This document shows, piece after piece, positions 62,873-64,000 of a stretch of DNA of 64,000 bases (position 1 is its first letter; each line of letters begins with the position of its first letter). Source of the DNA: Paenibacillus catalpae (GTDB lineage Bacteria > Bacillota > Bacilli > Paenibacillales > Paenibacillaceae). The stretch is from assembly GCF_900112695.1 (NCBI RefSeq), contig NZ_FOMT01000002.1, positions 1,037,876 through 1,101,875 on the forward strand, given 5' to 3'. Under the pieces are notes generated by a model. It was not told the DNA's origin. It made no database searches and worked only from the letters and a program-made list of their open reading frames with translations. The translations under genes were made by a program, and so were the position numbers.

Positions 62873-63610
62873 TTATTTAAGGGAAGAGAGCTCAGCTAAA
62901 CGTTCTTGCATCCCGCCTTTGTACCAACCGCCATGATAGCAGACAATAGCCTGAATATCGAAGTCGAGCAGTTTCGCGATGGAGGCTTGCGCGGTTTCCG
63001 GGTCAAGCGTTGTCGCAGGATCAGCCCCAAAGAGCTCGCCGTCTCTTACCGTTAACGCATCTCCCGCGATTAGAGTTCGTGAAGGCTCATGATATAGACT
63101 GATATGTCCCGGCGTATGGCCGGGAGTGTCAATAACCGTGATGCCACCGCATAACGGAATATAATGTCCGCCAACAAGCTCACGGTCTACCTTTGCTTTT
63201 GGCGGGTTTAGCATCATCCGTTTTAATCCGTTGCGGAAGGCTTCGGGCACAGAAGCCGGCATCCGATCGACGCTTGCTATCGCTTCATCGGTGAATCGGA
63301 GAAGCCTCTTCTCTCCCTGAATATATGGTTTCTCGAGAGGATGGGCTAATACTTCAAGGTCCGTAAGTGAAGTTAATTCCGGCAAATTGCCAATATGATC
63401 AATGTCCTGATGGGTGATCATAATATGGGTAAGATTTTCAGGAATTCCTCCGGCAGCCTTGATCTCGGCTTGAAGCTGAGAAAGCTGGGCAGGATAACCG
63501 GTATCCAGCAAAATTTGATGTTGTTCGTCCCATAGAAGAACGGGATGGACGGTATCTATCCGTCCCATGACAGGCGCGCTAATGGAGAGCATAGCGATAT
63601 GAGCTTGCAT
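62873..63610 (-). CDS. MBL-fold metallo-hydrolase
   Basis: A 245-residue metallo-beta-lactamase-fold hydrolase. ILLDTGYP, the zinc motif THQDIDHIG (HxDxDH-type), DTPGHTPGHIS and LIAGDAL are in the expected order, as is a final His (VCYHGGW). It is the length of single-domain members acting on lactones, thioesters or phosphodiesters; the substrate is unknown. I start at ATG 63610, with GAGGAG 11 bases upstream; the GTG at 63619 is too close to that site. Confidence 0.9.
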   Translation of the reverse strand: MQAHIAMLSISAPVMGRIDTVHPVLLWDEQHQILLDTGYPAQLSQLQAEIKAAGGIPENLTHIMITHQDIDHIGNLPELTSLTDLEVLAHPLEKPYIQGEKRLLRFTDEAIASVDRMPASVPEAFRNGLKRMMLNPPKAKVDRELVGGHYIPLCGGITVIDTPGHTPGHISLYHEPSRTLIAGDALTVRDGELFGADPATTLDPETAQASIAKLLDFDIQAIVCYHGGWYKGGMQERLAELSSLK

Positions 63611-64000
63611 AAAAGTCACACTCCTCGTACAAAATGAAGGGACCCGGCCGAGGTCATGTGACTATATTACAGACTTTAAAAAGCGGTGTAAATAGAAAAA
63701 TATTATATTATAACACATAAATATTTATTTGTCAATACATAGTTTCTGGTCAAATGAACGTCAATGTTTGGCGGTTTATTCTTATCACCGCAAAGTGCAG
63801 GTTGCTTCGTGTTGAGTGCGACTATTGTACGTTTGTGCAACCATTAAAAATTTAAACGAGGAACAAGCTGCAAAGAGCAATCGACCGAAACAACCGGAGC
63901 ATTCCCGCATACTTGGCTTGGTACTTGACTTTTAATTAAGTTGTAACTAAAATGGTTACAACAACGGGTGTTCTGTTGAGTTTGATCTTCACGGCAAGCG
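63611..64000. other. Gene-free right edge of the window
   Basis: About 390 bases without a gene. The left part is very AT-rich (upstream region of the MBL gene); the right part holds a promoter/operator described separately. A gene probably starts just beyond the window. Confidence 0.7.
63925..63962 (+). promoter_or_regulatory. Promoter with overlapping palindromic operator
   Basis: TTGACT (63925-63930) and TAAAAT (63948-63953), spacer 17. GTTGTAAC (63940-63947) and GTTACAAC (63955-63962) are a perfect inverted repeat centred on the -10 box, so a bound dimeric repressor would block the promoter. Confidence 0.7.

Overview
The window reads as chromosome of a Gram-positive, spore-forming member of the Paenibacillaceae (Paenibacillus-like). 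The evidence is a giant secreted protein ending in three S-layer homology (SLH) domains, a small acid-soluble spore protein Tlp, a GH11 xylanase close to Bacillus XynA, strong AGGAGG ribosome sites with frequent TTG/GTG starts, many Rho-independent terminators, and dense carbohydrate-use genes with AraC, GntR/LacI and DeoR regulators. I see no rRNA, tRNA, CRISPR array or complete insertion sequence.

Layout. 0-15.1 kb: the SLH/lamin-tail/metallophosphoesterase surface protein, a lipoprotein, a DUF402 protein, a methylenetetrahydrofolate-reductase-like protein, an acyl-CoA synthetase (minus strand), tlp, a DUF1232 protein, an unknown protein, and an AraC regulator with a GH4 alpha-galactosidase-like enzyme. 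15.3-20.2 kb: an AT-rich island with an orphan membrane protein, a serine recombinase and a XamI-like type II restriction-modification pair. 20.6-23.4 kb: kynU-kynB-kynA, which takes tryptophan to anthranilate. 23.6-30.2 kb: RtcB; a FolD-cyclodeaminase fusion under a ZTP riboswitch; xylanase with a cre site and a 5'-terminal SD-like stabiliser candidate; a formylglycine-enzyme-like lipoprotein; and three small enzymes. 30.5-36.3 kb: one 1,950-residue DUF4011/SF1 helicase/nuclease protein of the type found in defence loci.

36.4-39.9 kb: a compact NAD operon (NrtR-like Nudix regulator, PnuC, NadR, ADP-ribosylglycohydrolase) with a perfect 21-bp palindrome just after its promoter. 40.0-41.0 kb: short repeats and a TylF-like methyltransferase. 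41.1-55.8 kb: a glycan-use region with a DUF4965 protein, a GntR/LacI regulator, an ABC sugar importer, a GH38 alpha-mannosidase, an unclassified 724-residue TIM-barrel-like protein and a GxGYxYP protein. A recurring ATTTGTTATAA operator-like motif precedes the DUF4965 gene, the regulator gene and the binding-protein gene. A long inverted-repeat element (48225-48350) followed by a terminator precedes the alpha-mannosidase. 55.8-63.6 kb: AraC and a divergent SDR, DeoR and a divergent unknown 528-residue protein, a zinc alcohol dehydrogenase, a sugar isomerase-like protein, a monooxygenase-fold protein and an MBL-fold hydrolase. The right edge holds a promoter with an overlapping palindromic operator for a gene outside the window.

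Taken together, the organism appears to degrade plant and other glycans (xylan, alpha-galactosides, alpha-mannosides). It senses one-carbon status through a ZTP riboswitch, probably controls NAD salvage through an NrtR-type repressor, and carries two unrelated defence candidates. Functions come from motifs read in the translations; no database search was run.
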